From a bacterium (GTDB lineage Bacteria; Desulfobacterota; UBA8473): 6,628 nt of DNA. This document shows positions 5,990 to 6,628 of the stretch, one piece after another. The stretch is from contig WOUX01000059.1 in NCBI GenBank assembly GCA_009773075.1, positions 1 to 6,628 of the forward strand. Direction: 5' to 3'. Position 1 is the first letter of the stretch; every line of letters starts with the position of its first letter. A program made the position numbers and the translations under genes. The notes under the pieces are model-generated. The model was given only the letters and a program-made list of their open reading frames with translations. It was not told the origin of the DNA and made no database searches.

Positions 5990-6628
5990 GTGAAAAGAAC
6001 AGATGATCGACTTCTTAAAATTAAAGAAATTGCTTTTATTGGCAAGGTAACCGCCAGCCTTTCTCATGAGATTAAAAATATACTGGCTACTATCAATGAG
6101 TCATCAGGGCTAGTTGGTGATCTTTTAATTAAAGGAGATCAGAAGAAAATCCCCGATTTCACCAGACTGGCTCAGCTCAATATAAATATTCAGGAACAGG
6201 TCAAAAGGTGCGTAAAGGTAATCAAGCGCTTAAATCGATTTGCCCATAGTATGGACGAGGAGGCGTCTTATTCTGACCTCAATGATATTATTCTTCTAAC
6301 AGTAGATATTGCAAAAAGATTGGCTAGATTGAAAGGGGTGGGTTTGGAAACTATACCTACAAATAACCCAATAATAAATATACACGATGATCCATTCAAA
6401 ATAGAACAGATACTCTTTGGTTGTATAGAATACTTGCTGGATTTGCCGGCGAAGAAAAACCTAATTTCCATAACCGCTAGACAGAATAAGGATGATACTT
6501 CCATAATCATCTCAGATGATTCCTCAAGAGTAAGCCCCTCTTGCGGGGATAATGGGATAGAGAAGACGAGCGATTTACAGATGACATTCCTAAATATATT
6601 GATGAACGAAATCGGAGGTTCTGTAAAT
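5990..6628 (+). CDS. Cytosolic histidine-kinase-like protein with degenerate ATPase domain (3' end outside window)
   Basis: The frame is open from GTG 5990 to the window edge (213 codons, no stop). An in-frame TAG at 5987-5989 blocks upstream extension, and the next ATG in frame is at 6250, beyond the key His. A weak GGG (5978-5980) precedes the GTG. There is no membrane segment or sensor domain. Residues 14-46 are a HisKA-like dimerisation helix with SHEIKN (25-30): His26, acidic Glu27 and Asn30 at +4 are kept. The expected catalytic boxes are not: the N-box region reads QILFGCIEYLL (140-150) without Asn, the G1 region reads IISDDSSRVS (173-182), and the G2 glycines are missing around 191-200. 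The helix is similar to the upstream kinase (16 identities over 33 aligned residues by hand), suggesting duplication. It is probably a phosphotransferase or phosphatase for the receiver protein; a decaying kinase gene is the alternative. Confidence 0.8.
   Translation, partial: MKRTDDRLLKIKEIAFIGKVTASLSHEIKNILATINESSGLVGDLLIKGDQKKIPDFTRLAQLNINIQEQVKRCVKVIKRLNRFAHSMDEEASYSDLNDIILLTVDIAKRLARLKGVGLETIPTNNPIINIHDDPFKIEQILFGCIEYLLDLPAKKNLISITARQNKDDTSIIISDDSSRVSPSCGDNGIEKTSDLQMTFLNILMNEIGGSVN

Overview
The window reads as one chromosomal segment of a Gram-negative, probably deltaproteobacterial (Desulfobacterota-like) bacterium. The grounds are moderate GC, dense enhancer-binding and histidine-kinase signalling genes, a TauE/SafE permease of the subfamily I associate with sulfur-metabolising bacteria, and a NifX-like protein beside a dCache sensor kinase. 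This placement rests on protein style only and is tentative. All convincing genes lie on the + strand.

Layout. Positions 1-120 hold a strong hairpin plus T-run, most likely the terminator of a gene left of the window, and a short leader. Next comes a two-gene membrane unit: a TauE/SafE-type anion permease (121-1080) and a small three-helix membrane protein resembling DUF1634 (1131-1556). A 282-base gap (1557-1838) carries a weak hairpin and a candidate sigma-70 promoter. It precedes a PAS-AAA+-Fis sigma-54 activator (1839-3266) whose Walker B aspartate is replaced by threonine. A striking mosaic of direct and inverted repeats (3271-3422) separates this from a tight signalling operon: a stand-alone NifX/NifB-type domain protein (3461-3811), a dCache sensor histidine kinase (3818-5572) and a receiver-only response regulator overlapping it by 8 bases (5565-5933). 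After a REP-like hairpin (5955-5973) comes a second, cytosolic histidine-kinase-like gene that starts at a GTG and runs off the window (5990-6628).

How it may work together. The membrane sensor should phosphorylate the receiver-only regulator, which has no output domain. The last gene keeps the phospho-accepting His and the phosphatase-type Asn but has lost every recognisable ATP-binding box. It therefore looks like a phosphotransfer or phosphatase partner (ChpT-like in logic) rather than a kinase, giving a possible compact phosphorelay with a NifX-type metal/cofactor-binding protein as an unusual accessory. The sigma-54 activator has a PAS sensor instead of a receiver domain, so it is probably a parallel ligand- or redox-responsive switch. 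I found no good -24/-12 promoter in the window for it to act on. The link between the permease pair and the signalling genes rests on proximity only.
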